Part shown: positions 26,660 through 38,639 of the stretch, piece after piece
How the letters are laid out: each line of letters starts with the position of its first letter
How positions within the stretch are numbered: the first letter of the stretch is position 1
Assembly (NCBI GenBank): GCA_963811225.1
Contig: CAWEQO010000001.1
Location: 885,710-949,709, forward strand
Origin: CAWEQO01 sp963811225
GTDB lineage: Bacteria > Chloroflexota > Anaerolineae > Anaerolineales > Anaerolineaceae
Direction of reading: 5' to 3'
Length of the DNA: 64,000 bases
Notes under the pieces: model-generated
What the model saw: only the letters and a program-made list of their open reading frames with translations
What the model was told of the DNA's origin: nothing
Databases searched by the model: none
Translations under genes and position numbers: made by a program

Positions 26660-27733
26660 ATGCCGAAATTGTCTTACCGTTTTGTCTTTTCAGAAGACGA
26701 CAGCAGCCAGGTGAGAGCCCTGCTGGAGCTGGAAGAACCCATGCCCTACCAAACGCGCTCCGGCCAGGGCGGTCTCTGTCGTATGGGCAAGCTCTCCGTC
26801 GAGGGCAGCAATTCCATCGATCTGGCGCTGTACCATACCCCCGCCACCTCCGCCTTCATCTACACCCACGAATACCCCCTCGACCCCAACCTGATGGACC
26901 TGATCGGCCTGGGCGCCGACGAGACCCACGGGGTTGAATCCGTGCGCCTGCCTGGGCAGTTGGTGATGGGCGCCGGGCGGGTCAGCATCATGGGACAGGC
27001 GGTCGACGATCTGCTCAGCGGACCCCTGCTGCGCTCCTCGATCCCGCTCTACGAGCAGCAGAACATCGCCATCTTTCCCATCGCCCGCGAGGGCCTCAAA
27101 TACCAGGTCGCCGAGGCAATCTACGCCAACTATGGCTACTACTGTGACGAGATCCTGCTGGACGCCCACCACGTCTTCGACAGCTCCGTGCCGGTCTACA
27201 ACCGTAAGGTCGAGATGACCCTGTTCAAGGACAAAGACCTCGACAACGAACAGCACGAGAATATGCGGGTCGCCTTCATCGCCGACAGCATCGCCTCCGG
27301 CCTGGTGATGAAAGAGACCATCGCTCGCGTCGACGAGCGCTTCCCCAAGCTGGAGCAGGTCGAGGTCGTCTCCCCCCTGACCACCGTGCGCGGCCTGTGC
27401 CGCATCGCCACCACCAACATGCAGAACATCCGGGTGCGCCTGCACGCCTTCGAGACCCTGCTGAACGCCCTGCCGCCCGACTACTACTACTCGGCCCACT
27501 TCAACGTGCCCGAGCTGCACATCGACCCGCAGCTTGAAAAAGAGTACCGCCGCTGGTGGGGCCAGGACCCCGAGGGCAGCCACATCGCCGACACCGCTTG
27601 CGCCGGTTACGGCTGGTCGGAGGTGTTCTACTCCCCCCGGAAACAGATCCAAATGATCAACGACCAGCTCTCCCATCGCCACGACATGACCATCGCCGAT
27701 ATTGTTCGCCGGAATATTGAGGAGAAAGCCTAA
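26660..27733 (+). CDS. Hypothetical protein with phosphoribosyltransferase-like motif
   Basis: The protein has 357 residues. RVAFIADSIASGLVM (about residues 215-230) resembles the PRPP-binding loop of type I phosphoribosyltransferases (two acidic residues, then I-A-S/T-G). The following QVEVVSPLTTVRGLCRIA fits the next strand. The rest has no family I recognise. No membrane segment or signal is present. AAAGGAGAT lies 5 nt before ATG 26660; the frame upstream of it is non-coding. It is monocistronic and converges with the histidine kinase gene. Confidence 0.7.
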   Translation: MPKLSYRFVFSEDDSSQVRALLELEEPMPYQTRSGQGGLCRMGKLSVEGSNSIDLALYHTPATSAFIYTHEYPLDPNLMDLIGLGADETHGVESVRLPGQLVMGAGRVSIMGQAVDDLLSGPLLRSSIPLYEQQNIAIFPIAREGLKYQVAEAIYANYGYYCDEILLDAHHVFDSSVPVYNRKVEMTLFKDKDLDNEQHENMRVAFIADSIASGLVMKETIARVDERFPKLEQVEVVSPLTTVRGLCRIATTNMQNIRVRLHAFETLLNALPPDYYYSAHFNVPELHIDPQLEKEYRRWWGQDPEGSHIADTACAGYGWSEVFYSPRKQIQMINDQLSHRHDMTIADIVRRNIEEKA

Positions 27734-27736
27734 CAT

Positions 27737-27811
27737 TAAGAGAGCAGAGAGTAGAGAACAGAGAGCAGTCAAAACCTGACTACTCTCTGCTCTCTACTCT
27801 CTACTCTCTTA
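27737..27811. terminator. Family A palindrome copy 5 between convergent genes
   Basis: Arms of about 35 bases (TAAGAGAGCAGAGAGTAGAG and complement) pair with a few mismatches around a short loop. It fills the gap between the PRTase-like gene and the kinase gene and overlaps the kinase stop. Confidence 0.7.
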
Positions 27812-29387
27812 AACAAGAGGCAGCAATACCTCGAACACCGTCCCCTTCCCCGGTTCGCTCTCCACCCGAACCTGACCGCCGTGCGCCTGAGCAATCCACT
27901 GCACGATCGACAGCCCCAGCCCGCTGCCCGAAGTTTCTTCGCCTTCCTCTTCCCCCTCGTTGTGTGAGCGGGCCTGGTCGACCCGGTAGAAGCGGTCGAA
28001 CAGGCGCGGCAAGTGCTCTGGAGGAATGCCCGGACCCGTTGTCCGCTACCCGCAGGCAGGCGTAATCGCGCCCGTCCAGGCTGCGGTGGCATGTTTCCAC
28101 GCTCACGCGGCTGTCTGCTTCCCCCAACTCGTACTTGATTGCATTGTCCACCAGGTTGCCCGCCATCTGCAGCAGATACTGGCGGTCGCCGCGCACCGGC
28201 AGCTCTTCCAGCTCGCCCACCTGGATCTCCACGCCCTTACGAGCCGCCAGCGGCGCATAGCGCTCGGCCACGTCCAGCGCCAGTTCGCCCAGGTCCAGCG
28301 TCTCGGCGTGGATCTGGATCTGCCCGGCATCCATCCTCGCCAGCGTCAGCAGCTCGTTCACCAGCCGGGTCATCATCTCGTTCTCCGACTGGATCACCTG
28401 CAGGGCCTGTTTGTACTCCTGCTGCGAGCGCTGCCCGCCCAGCGCCCGGCTGGTCTCCAGTTCTACGATGGTCAGCGGCGTGCGCAGCTCGTGGCTGGCA
28501 TCCGCTGTGAACTGGCGCTGCCGGGCGAAGGCAGCCTGCAAGCGGTCGAGCATGCGGTCAAAAGTCGCCGCCAGTTGGCCTAGCTCGTCCCGGCTGTGGA
28601 TGTTCATCCGCCGCGACAGGTCGCTGCCGCTGATCTCCTGCGCCGTGCGGGTAATGGCTTTGACCGGGCGCAGCGTCCGGTCGGCCAGCAAGTAGCCCCC
28701 GGCCATGGCCGCCCCCAGCGTCACCAGCGCCGCCAGCGCCAGGGTCAGGCGCAGCCGCGGCAGCTGTCCCAGCGGGTCAAGCGGCTGCCCCAGGATCAGT
28801 GTGCCAAACGTGCGCCCATCGAACTCCAGCCGGGAGCCGTCGAACAGGTAGGTCTCGGCCCGGTTATCTTGCCTGGCGGCGGATGCGGCATCCGGTGCGG
28901 CGGTGGGGATGTACCCGATGCCGCTTGCAGGCGTGGTCGCGGGATTGATCGGGAAGGTGAATCCGCTGCTGCCCGGCTGCCTTGCCTGTGCAGCCAGCGC
29001 AGCTGCGCTGCTTTCGTCGACCGGCCCCCAGGCCCCCGCAACCTGGCCGCCAGGCCCCGCCAGCACCAGCACCTCGCTGCTTCCGAGCGTAAACTGCGGG
29101 CCGTGTTCGCTATTCAGCGACGGCAGCCGCCCCTGCTCGGCCGTCTCTGCCACCAGGCCGCGCAAGTAGCCGCTGGCAAGCAGCAGCCGCGCCTGCACCC
29201 GCGCTTCGCTTTCCATCCGCACCGCCTGGGCCTCCCGGTAGTAGACGAACAGGCTGAAAAGCGCCAGCACCAGCGCCAGCACCAGCACGAACCAGGCCGC
29301 CAGCCGGAAGCGGATACTGTGAAAGAAGTCGGAAAGGCGTCCGCGCTGCCCGCCCGGCGCGGCCGGTTGCGATGCATCCATCAACAT
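27809..29387 (-). CDS. Membrane sensor histidine kinase (interrupted by a one-base indel near 28035)
   Basis: About 525 residues after discounting one extra G in the run CCGGGC (minus strand, near 28035). A transmembrane helix (FRLAAWFVLVLALVLALFSLFVYY), an extracytoplasmic domain of about 160 residues, a second helix (LALAALVTLGAAMAGGYLLA), HAMP, HisKA with DASHELRTPLTIVELE, and HATPase (NLVDNAIKY, ADNGSGIPPEHLPRLFDRFYRVD, SGLGLSIVQWIAQAHGG). The last 67 residues are in another frame in the given sequence. ATG 29387 follows GGAGG. It lies 7 bp after the response regulator gene and probably senses an envelope or redox signal. Confidence 0.85.
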
Positions 29388-29394
29388 GGCGCTC

Positions 29395-30072
29395 TCATTC
29401 CTCCGGCTTTCGCAGCCGGTAGCCCATACCCCGCACCGTCTCGAACAGCTTGAAATCAAACGGGTCGTCGATCTTACGCCGCAGCCGGCGAATGTACACG
29501 TCCACCACGTTCGAGGTGTTCATCATGTCGTAGCTCCAGATGTGGCTCTCGGCCATCTCGCGGGTGATCACCCGGTTGGGGTTGCGCATGAAGTACTCCA
29601 GCAGCGAGTACTCCTTAGCCGTCAGATCGATCTCCTGCCCGGACCGCGCGACCATGTGCGTCGCCGGGTCGAGCGCCAGATCGCCCACCTGCAGCGTCGG
29701 CGATTTCTCCTCGGCGTTGCGCCGCAGCAGCGCCCGCAGCCGGGCGCGCAGCTCCTCGATGGCGAACGGCTTGACCAGATAATCATCCGCGCCGCTGTCC
29801 AGCCCGGCCACCCGGTCCTCGATATCGTCCCGGGCGGTCAGCATCAGCACCGGCGTGTTGACCCGCTGGTTGCGCAGCTCCCGGCACACCGCCAGCCCAT
29901 CCTTCTCTGGCAGCATAATATCCAAAATGATCGCATCGTACGGGGTCAGCAGCGCCAGCTCCTCGGCCTCCGTGCCCGTATAGGCTGCGTCCACCGCATA
30001 GCCCTCGTCCACCAGACTCATCTGCAGCGAGCGGCTCAAACGCCGGTTGTCTTCCACAAGCAAGATGCGCAT
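29395..30072 (-). CDS. OmpR/PhoB-family response regulator
   Basis: The protein has 225 residues. The receiver has RILLVEDNRRLSRSL, Asp 51 in AIILDIMLPEKDG and Lys in YLVKPFAIEEL. The C-terminal winged helix includes LTAKEYSLLEYFMRNPNRVITREMAESHIWSY and VDVYIRRLRRKID. It forms a two-component system with the kinase just downstream. The divergent gene block (30272 on) is a likely target; the 200-bp gap contains repeated TTCATC/TTCAT elements near 30188-30222 that could be binding half-sites. Confidence 0.93.
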   Translation of the reverse strand: MRILLVEDNRRLSRSLQMSLVDEGYAVDAAYTGTEAEELALLTPYDAIILDIMLPEKDGLAVCRELRNQRVNTPVLMLTARDDIEDRVAGLDSGADDYLVKPFAIEELRARLRALLRRNAEEKSPTLQVGDLALDPATHMVARSGQEIDLTAKEYSLLEYFMRNPNRVITREMAESHIWSYDMMNTSNVVDVYIRRLRRKIDDPFDFKLFETVRGMGYRLRKPEE

Positions 30073-30271
30073 AAGATCCTCTTTCTCCCTTTGTTTCTCA
30101 CTGCTTCATTATATGACGGGAACATGACAAATTTATGAAAAAGCTCTTAACTCCCGCTCCCTCCTAGAATTCCCCAAATTTGACCTGTTTCATCATTCTG
30201 TCATCTTCATCCAGTATATTCATAAGCAAATACCCACCCGGGGGGAAATGAACCCTGGGACAGGAGGAATG

Positions 30272-30667
30272 ATGAAAAAACAACCTGCATTGATCGCAAC
30301 CCTGGTCACCACCATCGTGGTGGGCGTTTTCCTGCTCGGCATCGGCCTGAACGCCTTATTCAACCCCAGCACGGTCGTGGCCGCCCAGGCGCCTGCCGCA
30401 GCCAGCAGCACAACCGATCCATCAGCCACAGGTCAGGTGCAGCAGCTGCAAAACCTGATCGCCCAGTACCAGGCTCGCGACCAGCAGTACCAGCAGCAGC
30501 TGAATACGCTCAAACAACAGCTTAACGACACGAACACCAGCCTGCAGCAGTATCAGATGATCCTGTCGCAGCTCCAGCAGATCGGCGTCATCCAGATCCA
30601 AAACGGTCAGATTTACGTCAACCGCGGCGGGGGCGGAAGCGGCGGCGGTTTTTTTGACGGGGATTGA
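30272..30667 (+). CDS. Membrane-anchored coiled-coil protein, glutamine-rich
   Basis: About 131 residues. An N-terminal helix (LIATLVTTIVVGVFLLGIGLNALF) anchors a Gln-rich coiled coil (VQQLQNLIAQYQARDQQYQQQL, LQQYQMILSQLQQ) and a Gly-rich tail GGGGSGGGFFDGD. ATG 30272 gives 4 nt to AGGAGG; ATG 30269 is nearly as good. It is the first gene of an operon with a second small membrane protein, an ApbE flavin transferase and a ferric-reductase-like protein. It may be an extracytoplasmic scaffold; no family recognised. Confidence 0.7.
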   Translation: MKKQPALIATLVTTIVVGVFLLGIGLNALFNPSTVVAAQAPAAASSTTDPSATGQVQQLQNLIAQYQARDQQYQQQLNTLKQQLNDTNTSLQQYQMILSQLQQIGVIQIQNGQIYVNRGGGGSGGGFFDGD

Positions 30668-30686
30668 CCGCTAAGGAGGAACAACC

Positions 30687-30959
30687 ATGAAAAATCAAGC
30701 GTTTCGCACCCTTTTGAAGATTTGGATCGGGCTGGCCAGCATGTTGGCCTTCCTGTTCGGCTGGGTCACCTTCGCCCACTCCGGCAAGCCGGTCTCGGCT
30801 TCCGGCGGATCGGCGGCGAATCCGCCCGCGCAAATCGCCCCGCTGCCCACGCTCGAACCGCTGCCGCCGCTTGGCAGCAGCCGGCAAGTGCAGCCGCTGC
30901 AGCAGATCCCGCAGCAATCATTCAACTTTATCCCGCGTATGCGGACGAGAGGTTCGTAA
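30687..30959 (+). CDS. Small single-pass membrane protein with Pro-rich tail
   Basis: The protein has 90 residues, one hydrophobic helix (IWIGLASMLAFLFGWVTFA) and a Pro/Gln-rich exterior (NPPAQIAPLPTLEPLPPLG). AAGGAGG lies before ATG 30687. Its stop overlaps the start of the ApbE gene (TAATG), so the pair is coupled. It may be the FMN-accepting or adaptor partner, although the usual FMN-acceptor motif (D-x-S/T-G-A-T type) is not present. Confidence 0.65.
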   Translation: MKNQAFRTLLKIWIGLASMLAFLFGWVTFAHSGKPVSASGGSAANPPAQIAPLPTLEPLPPLGSSRQVQPLQQIPQQSFNFIPRMRTRGS

Positions 30960-31909
30960 TGGAATACAAGGAATTCTCGGCGATGAACACCGGCATCCTG
31001 CTGGCCGCCGAGGGGGATCCCGCCCAGGTGGCGGAGGGGTTCCGGCGGGCGGAGCAGCTGGTGCACGAATACGAGCGCCGCTTCACCCGTTTCAGCGAGG
31101 ACAGTGAGTTGTCTGCCCTCAACCGTTCGGCGGGCAGCTGGTTTGTCGTCTCGCCGGAGTTGTTCGAGATCGTGCAATTATCTTTGATTTATTTTGAGAA
31201 CACCGGCGGGCTGTTCAACCCGGGCGTGCTCGGCGCGCTCGAACAGGCCGGTTACGACCGCAGCATGACAGAGATCCGCACGGAAGGCGATCTGCCCGCC
31301 CAGGAAGCGGCCCAGCGCCGCTATGTCCCGCCGCCCTTCGAGCAGGTTGAGCTCGACCCAGACCGACTGGCGATCCGCTTACCCAAAAGGATGCGCGTCG
31401 ACCTGGGCGGTATCGCCAAAGGCTGGATCGCGGAGCGCGCCGCCCGGCGCCTGAGCCGGTTCGCCAATGCCTGCGCGGTCAACGCCGGCGGCGACCTGTA
31501 CGCTTACGGCACGCCGCTCGACAGTCCCACCTGGCCGGTTGGGTTGGAAGACCCCTTCCGGCCCGACAGCGACCTGGCGGTGCTGTCCATTCATTACGGT
31601 GCGGTAGCCACCTCCTCCGTTACCCGCCGCACCTGGAAGCAGGGACGGCAGGTGCGCCATCACATCATCGACCCGCGCACCGGCCGGCCGGCCGAGTCAC
31701 CCTGGGTCAGCGCCACCGCCATCACCCCCCACGCCACTCAGGCCGAGGTGCTGGCCAAGGCGCTGCTGATCGCCGGGCCGGATGGAGCCCAGCAGTTGAT
31801 CCACTCTTATGCCCAGGCGGCATTTGTGGTGATCGACCGGGAAGGGAAATTGTGGGGTTCAGATAAAGCGAAGGAGTATTTATATGAGTACGATGAATCA
31901 ATCCAATGA
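30959..31909 (+). CDS. apbE: ApbE-type FAD:protein FMN transferase
   Basis: The protein has 316 residues and no signal peptide. ApbE motifs are RRFTRFSEDSELSALN, VDLGGIAKGWIAERAA, NAGGDLYAYG, and the metal/flavin region VTRRTWKQGRQVRHHIIDPRTGRPA. ApbE attaches FMN to a Thr or Ser of a partner protein using FAD. The 316 residues are within the family range, but the lack of a lipoprotein signal suggests a cytoplasmic or unusually exported form. It overlaps the upstream small gene by one codon and the reductase gene by 26 bases. Confidence 0.92.
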   Translation: MEYKEFSAMNTGILLAAEGDPAQVAEGFRRAEQLVHEYERRFTRFSEDSELSALNRSAGSWFVVSPELFEIVQLSLIYFENTGGLFNPGVLGALEQAGYDRSMTEIRTEGDLPAQEAAQRRYVPPPFEQVELDPDRLAIRLPKRMRVDLGGIAKGWIAERAARRLSRFANACAVNAGGDLYAYGTPLDSPTWPVGLEDPFRPDSDLAVLSIHYGAVATSSVTRRTWKQGRQVRHHIIDPRTGRPAESPWVSATAITPHATQAEVLAKALLIAGPDGAQQLIHSYAQAAFVVIDREGKLWGSDKAKEYLYEYDESIQ

Positions 31910-32696
31910 AATGAAACCCGGCAATCACTGGTGGGGCTGGGTGTTAAAAGTCTTAGCGGTCACCACCCTGCTGGTGTTGGGCGTCTTCGCCGTCATGGCC
32001 GTGCTGGTGGTCACATCCACCCCGCTGGGCGGCGCGCTCGGCTCGTTCTACACCTGGCTGATCGCCGCCGATACCACGCAGCGCTTCTGGTACGTCACCC
32101 GAGCCGCCGGAATCACCGGCTACCTGCTGCTGTGGCTCTCGACAGTCTGGGGGCTGGCGGTGCCCAGCCGCATCTTACAAGGTAAGCTGCACGGCGTCTA
32201 CACCTTCGACTTTCACCAATTCATCTCGCTGCTGTCCATCGGCTTCATCGCCCTGCACATCGGCGTGCTGATGCTGGACGCTTATCTGCCCTTCTCGCTG
32301 GCCCAAATCCTGGTGCCGTTCATCGCCCCCTACCGGCCGCTGTGGGTCGGCGTGGGCGTCTTGAGCTTCTACATCATCCTGCTCGTGACCGTCACCTTTT
32401 ACATCCGCGACCGCATCGGCTCGAAAGCCTTCCGCGCCATCCACGTCTTCAGCCTGCTGGCCTTCCTTGGCGCGGCCGTCCACGGCCTGTACGCCGGCAC
32501 CGACAGCCCGCTTCCGATCGTCAAGGCCATGTACGGCGTCACCTTCCTGTCGGTGGTCTTCCTGACCACTTACTGGCTGGCGGCCCTCGGCATGAAGAAG
32601 GCCCAGGCCGGGCAAGCGCGCAGCGATCCGCCGCTGCAGCACAGCGCTGCGAAGGCTCAGCAGAAGCTGGAGCCTCACGGCCCCAACCATCGCTAA
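31884..32696 (+). CDS. Ferric-reductase-like transmembrane protein
   Basis: The protein has 270 residues with about six membrane segments. His residues in DFHQFISLL, FIALHIGVLM, AIHVFSLL and AAVHGLYAG are spaced like the two bis-His haem b sites of the FRD/MsrQ superfamily. It lacks the FAD and NAD domains, so it would need a partner flavoprotein, consistent with an ApbE flavin transferase immediately upstream. AAGGAG lies 7 nt before the ATG, inside the end of apbE. It probably transfers electrons across the membrane under control of the divergent two-component system. Confidence 0.8.
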   Translation: MSTMNQSNEMKPGNHWWGWVLKVLAVTTLLVLGVFAVMAVLVVTSTPLGGALGSFYTWLIAADTTQRFWYVTRAAGITGYLLLWLSTVWGLAVPSRILQGKLHGVYTFDFHQFISLLSIGFIALHIGVLMLDAYLPFSLAQILVPFIAPYRPLWVGVGVLSFYIILLVTVTFYIRDRIGSKAFRAIHVFSLLAFLGAAVHGLYAGTDSPLPIVKAMYGVTFLSVVFLTTYWLAALGMKKAQAGQARSDPPLQHSAAKAQQKLEPHGPNHR

Positions 32697-32755
32697 ATCC
32701 AGGCAGCCGCCGGCATCCCCGCTTCCTAATTCCTGGGTCCCGGCCTGCTTGTTTC

Positions 32756-32788
32756 AAAACCCGAGTTTCTTGCCGAAACCCGGGTTTT
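32756..32788 (+). terminator. Rho-independent-like terminator
   Basis: AAAACCCGAGTTT and AAACCCGGGTTTT form a 13-bp stem with one mismatch and a 7-nt loop, ending in TTTTCG. It follows the ferric-reductase-like gene. Confidence 0.65.
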
Positions 32789-32840
32789 CGTTTACGTGCT
32801 CCTATCGATACGAAATTCCTGCAAATTCGTGGTTTCTCAT

Positions 32841-32900
32841 TGTAAAGTTAGCTTGACATTCGTTTGGATTCGTGTTATTATATGTCAAGTTAGCTTTACA
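32841..32900 (+). promoter_or_regulatory. Promoter of the XRE-regulator operon embedded in an inverted repeat
   Basis: TTGACA (32853-32858) and TATTAT (32876-32881) are spaced by 17 bp. Two 19-bp inverted arms, TGTAAAGTTAGCTTGACAT (32841-32859) and ATGTCAAGTTAGCTTTACA (32882-32900), flank and overlap them, with 17 of 19 positions paired. A dimeric repressor bound here would block polymerase; the XRE protein encoded 12 bp downstream is the obvious candidate. Confidence 0.75.
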
Positions 32901-32912
32901 TAAGGAGGCGGC

Positions 32913-33125
32913 ATGGACAATCGTTTAGAAGAGATTCGCTGCCAGAAAGGCTGGACTCAGCAGGAGCTGGCCGACCGGGTCGGCGTTTCACGCCAGACCA
33001 TCATCTCACTGGAGCGAGGGCGCTACAACCCTTCGATCCTGCTGGCATTTCGGCTGGCCCACCTGTTCGACGCCAGCATCGAGGACTTATTCTTGTATTC
33101 GGAAGAGGAGATTCAAAATGAATGA
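32913..33125 (+). CDS. XRE-family (YozG-like) small transcriptional regulator
   Basis: The protein has 70 residues and is almost entirely a helix-turn-helix: RCQKGWTQQELADRVGVSRQTIISLERGRYNPSILLAFRLAHLF. This matches the small XRE regulators that are commonly paired with a multi-pass membrane protein. AAGGAGG precedes the ATG. Its stop overlaps the next start by 8 bases. The promoter upstream contains the inverted repeat described at 32841, so autorepression is likely. Confidence 0.92.
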   Translation: MDNRLEEIRCQKGWTQQELADRVGVSRQTIISLERGRYNPSILLAFRLAHLFDASIEDLFLYSEEEIQNE

Positions 33126-33582
33126 CAACCAGAAATGGATCGATCAAAAAGTGACGTTAGGCTGGGTTTTGCTGGCGCTTGGTATCCTTGCCATCGTAAT
33201 CGGTGCGCTGATCCCCCTGCTGACCCACGATCTGGGATTCAACACCCGCATCATCGGCGGCGCAGGCATTCTGCTGATCGCGCTGGGCATCGTGCAGTTG
33301 GTCAAATATCGCGCCGCCAGTCGCGACCGGGTGGTTGCAAAGCGCATCACCGCCCAAGAACGTGACGAGCGCATGATCCTCATCCGCCGCAAGGCCGGCA
33401 ACCGCGCTTTCTGGGTCTCCCTTCCGCTGACCTACATCGCCCTGATGTGGCTGTCCTTCGCCGGAGGCGGCAGCCTGCCCGACCCCTCGCTGGACACGCT
33501 CTGGTACTACTTCGCCGCGGCAGTCGTCGTCCCCCTGGTCGTCTATATCGGCAGCATCATCTACGATAACGCCCACAGTTAA
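33118..33582 (+). CDS. Membrane protein paired with the XRE regulator (DUF2178-like)
   Basis: The protein has 154 residues with four hydrophobic segments (VLLALGILAIVIGALIPLL, IIGGAGILLIALGIVQLV, WVSLPLTYIALMWLSFAG, YYFAAAVVVPLVVYIGSII) and a central RDERMILIRRKAGNRAF motif between pairs two and three. The pattern is that of the DUF2178-type membrane protein usually found beside XRE regulators of this size. Its biochemical role is unknown. Confidence 0.75.
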   Translation: MNDNQKWIDQKVTLGWVLLALGILAIVIGALIPLLTHDLGFNTRIIGGAGILLIALGIVQLVKYRAASRDRVVAKRITAQERDERMILIRRKAGNRAFWVSLPLTYIALMWLSFAGGGSLPDPSLDTLWYYFAAAVVVPLVVYIGSIIYDNAHS

Positions 33583-33606
33583 AACGAACACCCGCCGCAA
33601 GACTGG

Positions 33607-33644
33607 CAAGCGCGCAAAGGTAAAATCGAGCCTTTGCGCGCTTG
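33607..33644 (+). terminator. Stem-loop after the XRE operon
   Basis: CAAGCGCGCAAAGG and CCTTTGCGCGCTTG form a 14-bp perfect stem with a 10-nt AT-rich loop. There is no long T-tract on either side. Confidence 0.6.
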
Positions 33645-33720
33645 TCGTCTCCGCGCAGAAGGTTAATCCTTCTTAAAACCCTCCGTTATCCCCCCAACTC
33701 TCTGGTAGAATCTTTCTGAT

Positions 33721-36942
<3,222 letters not shown>

Positions 36943-36949
36943 AGAAAAC

Positions 36950-36975
36950 AGGGAATAGAGAGTAGAGAGCAGTTA
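36950..36975. repeat. Family A half-copy downstream of the SNF2 gene
   Basis: Only the GA-rich arm (GGGAATAGAGAGTAGAGAGCAG) is present. The gap 36943-37144 otherwise shows only a lone TATAAT at 37106 with no good -35. Confidence 0.5.
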
Positions 36976-37144
36976 CAGCGCTGACGTTTATGCACGATTC
37001 TTGGCCCGACCGTATTGTCATCCAGTCATTTCCACAGGTTCGCCCTGCTGTACCCCAGTCGTTACTACAATTTTATATCAGAAGCCAAAGCCACCCGTGA
37101 ACCGTTATAATCCTAATAAAGTGGGATTAAAAGGAGTGAAATCC

Positions 37145-37903
37145 ATGCAAGAATTTACGGGAAAAGTGGCTGTTGTGACAGGCGCCGCATCTGGGATTGG
37201 TCGCAGCTGCGCACAACTGTATGCGAGAGATGGGGCGAAGGTTGTCGTTTCCGACCTGGATGAATCGGGAGGGCAGGAGACTGTCCAAATGATCGAGAAA
37301 GCCGGAGGCGAAGCGACCTTTATCAAGACCGACGTATCGCAACCGGATGACTGCCAGGCATTGATCGCCGCGACGGTCAAAAAGTATGGTCGGCTGGATA
37401 CCGCCTGTAATAATGCCGGAATCGGCGGAGAGCAAAACCCTACTGCAGACTACAGCGTCGAAGGGTGGCAGAAGGTCATCTCCATCAACCTATCCGCCGT
37501 CTTTTACTGCATGAAATATGAGATTCCGGAGATGTTGAAGTCGGGCGGCGGTTCGATCGTTAATATGTCATCGATCTTGGGCAAGGTAGGTTTTCAAGGA
37601 TCCCCAGCTTACATTTCGGCCAAGCATGGGGTGATCGGACTGACTGAAGCCGCTGCGCTAGAGTATGCCGGGGAGGCCGGTATCCGGGTCAACGCGGTTG
37701 GACCGGCTTTCATCCGCACACCCATGATCGCCGCCCTGGAATCAGATCCGGCCGCTTATCAAGCGCTGGTCAGTCTGCACCCGATCGGCAGGCTTGGCCG
37801 GCCTGAGGAAGTTGCGGAGCTTGTGATCTGGCTGAGCTCGGACAAGGCCTCGTTTGTCACAGGGTCATACTATCCGGTTGACGGTGGATATCTCGCTCGC
37901 TAG
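37145..37903 (+). CDS. SDR-family oxidoreductase (glucose/gluconate dehydrogenase type)
   Basis: The protein has 252 residues, the classical SDR length. It has the cofactor motif VTGAASGIGRS, NNAGIGG, catalytic Ser in VNMSSILG, YISAKHG, and the C-terminal SDKASFVTGSYYPVDGGY. Asp in VVVSDLDE after strand 2 suggests NAD preference. Substrate unknown. ATG 37145 follows AGGAG; the longer upstream frame is not typical SDR sequence. Confidence 0.9.
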   Translation: MQEFTGKVAVVTGAASGIGRSCAQLYARDGAKVVVSDLDESGGQETVQMIEKAGGEATFIKTDVSQPDDCQALIAATVKKYGRLDTACNNAGIGGEQNPTADYSVEGWQKVISINLSAVFYCMKYEIPEMLKSGGGSIVNMSSILGKVGFQGSPAYISAKHGVIGLTEAAALEYAGEAGIRVNAVGPAFIRTPMIAALESDPAAYQALVSLHPIGRLGRPEEVAELVIWLSSDKASFVTGSYYPVDGGYLAR

Positions 37904-37961
37904 AGGCTGCCGGAAATCGATCACCGGCACGCTTTGCAGAAGAGGTAAAGATATCAAATTC

Positions 37962-38639
37962 CTAAGGCCCAGTTGCCCTTTTCTTGATATTCAAGGCCTC
38001 ATTCAAATGCACGAAGCAGTGCCGCGTCGGCGGCATGAGCAGCAAGCCCGCCAGCGTCAGCCCGCCCCAGTAGTCGATCAAATAACGGCTCTCTGGAACC
38101 ACCGCCCCCTCGTCCAGCAAGCGCTGTAAACGCTCCGGCTGCGCCTTGCGCCGCAAGTCCCCCGGCTGCAGCGCCTGCACCGCTTCCCGCGTGCGCTTGC
38201 CGACCGCCGCCCGATATTCCCGCAGCGCCGTCCAGGTCCACCTGCTCACTCAACGCCGCGATCTGCTCCGGCGACATCGCATTGCCAGTCTCGCACGTCT
38301 CCACGCCCAACCTCGGCAGCCAGCCGCCTCGTCCAACGCCTGCGACGCGCCTGCCAGCAGCAGATTCATGGTCGCATCCTCAATGCGCGCCAGGTGCCAT
38401 AAGCACCACACGATCGAATGCTCCTGCCCGGGCGGCACGCGCCGCGCCGCCGCCTCGTCTAACCCCTCCCAGACCTCCGCTTCGAAGTTCCAGCCATTCG
38501 CCCCGCTCACCGTCCGGGCGTGCACCGCCGCGTGCTGCTCCAAAAACAGCGCCAACGCTGCGGCGTGCGTCTCGGGTTTCGAGAGCGCCTGCCGCAGCAG
38601 CTTCTGCCGCTCATTCCACGCCTTGCGGTTGGGGTCCAT
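37962..38639 (-). CDS. DinB-family protein, disrupted by two one-base indels near 38320 and 38245
   Basis: Reading frames must be switched twice (a missing base near 38320, an extra base near 38245) to obtain one protein of about 225 residues: VRTV-type start NRKAWNERQKLLRQALS, then SIVWCLWHLARIEDATMNLLL, ETGNAMSPEQIAALSEQVDL, ALREYRAAVGKRTREAVQAL and VVPESRYLIDYWGGLTLAG. Two separate His residues (WHLARIED, TRHCFVHLNEAL) are in the positions expected of a DinB metal site. The indels compensate each other, which is hard to explain by decay and easier by consensus error. ATG 38639 overlaps the stop of the upstream gene (TAATG). Confidence 0.7.

Noticed and set aside
28013..29459. Membrane histidine kinase ending in the first frame, with a different C-terminus
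   Set aside because: The conserved G2 box and the final strand continue in another frame after one base, so the first-frame C-terminus is not real.
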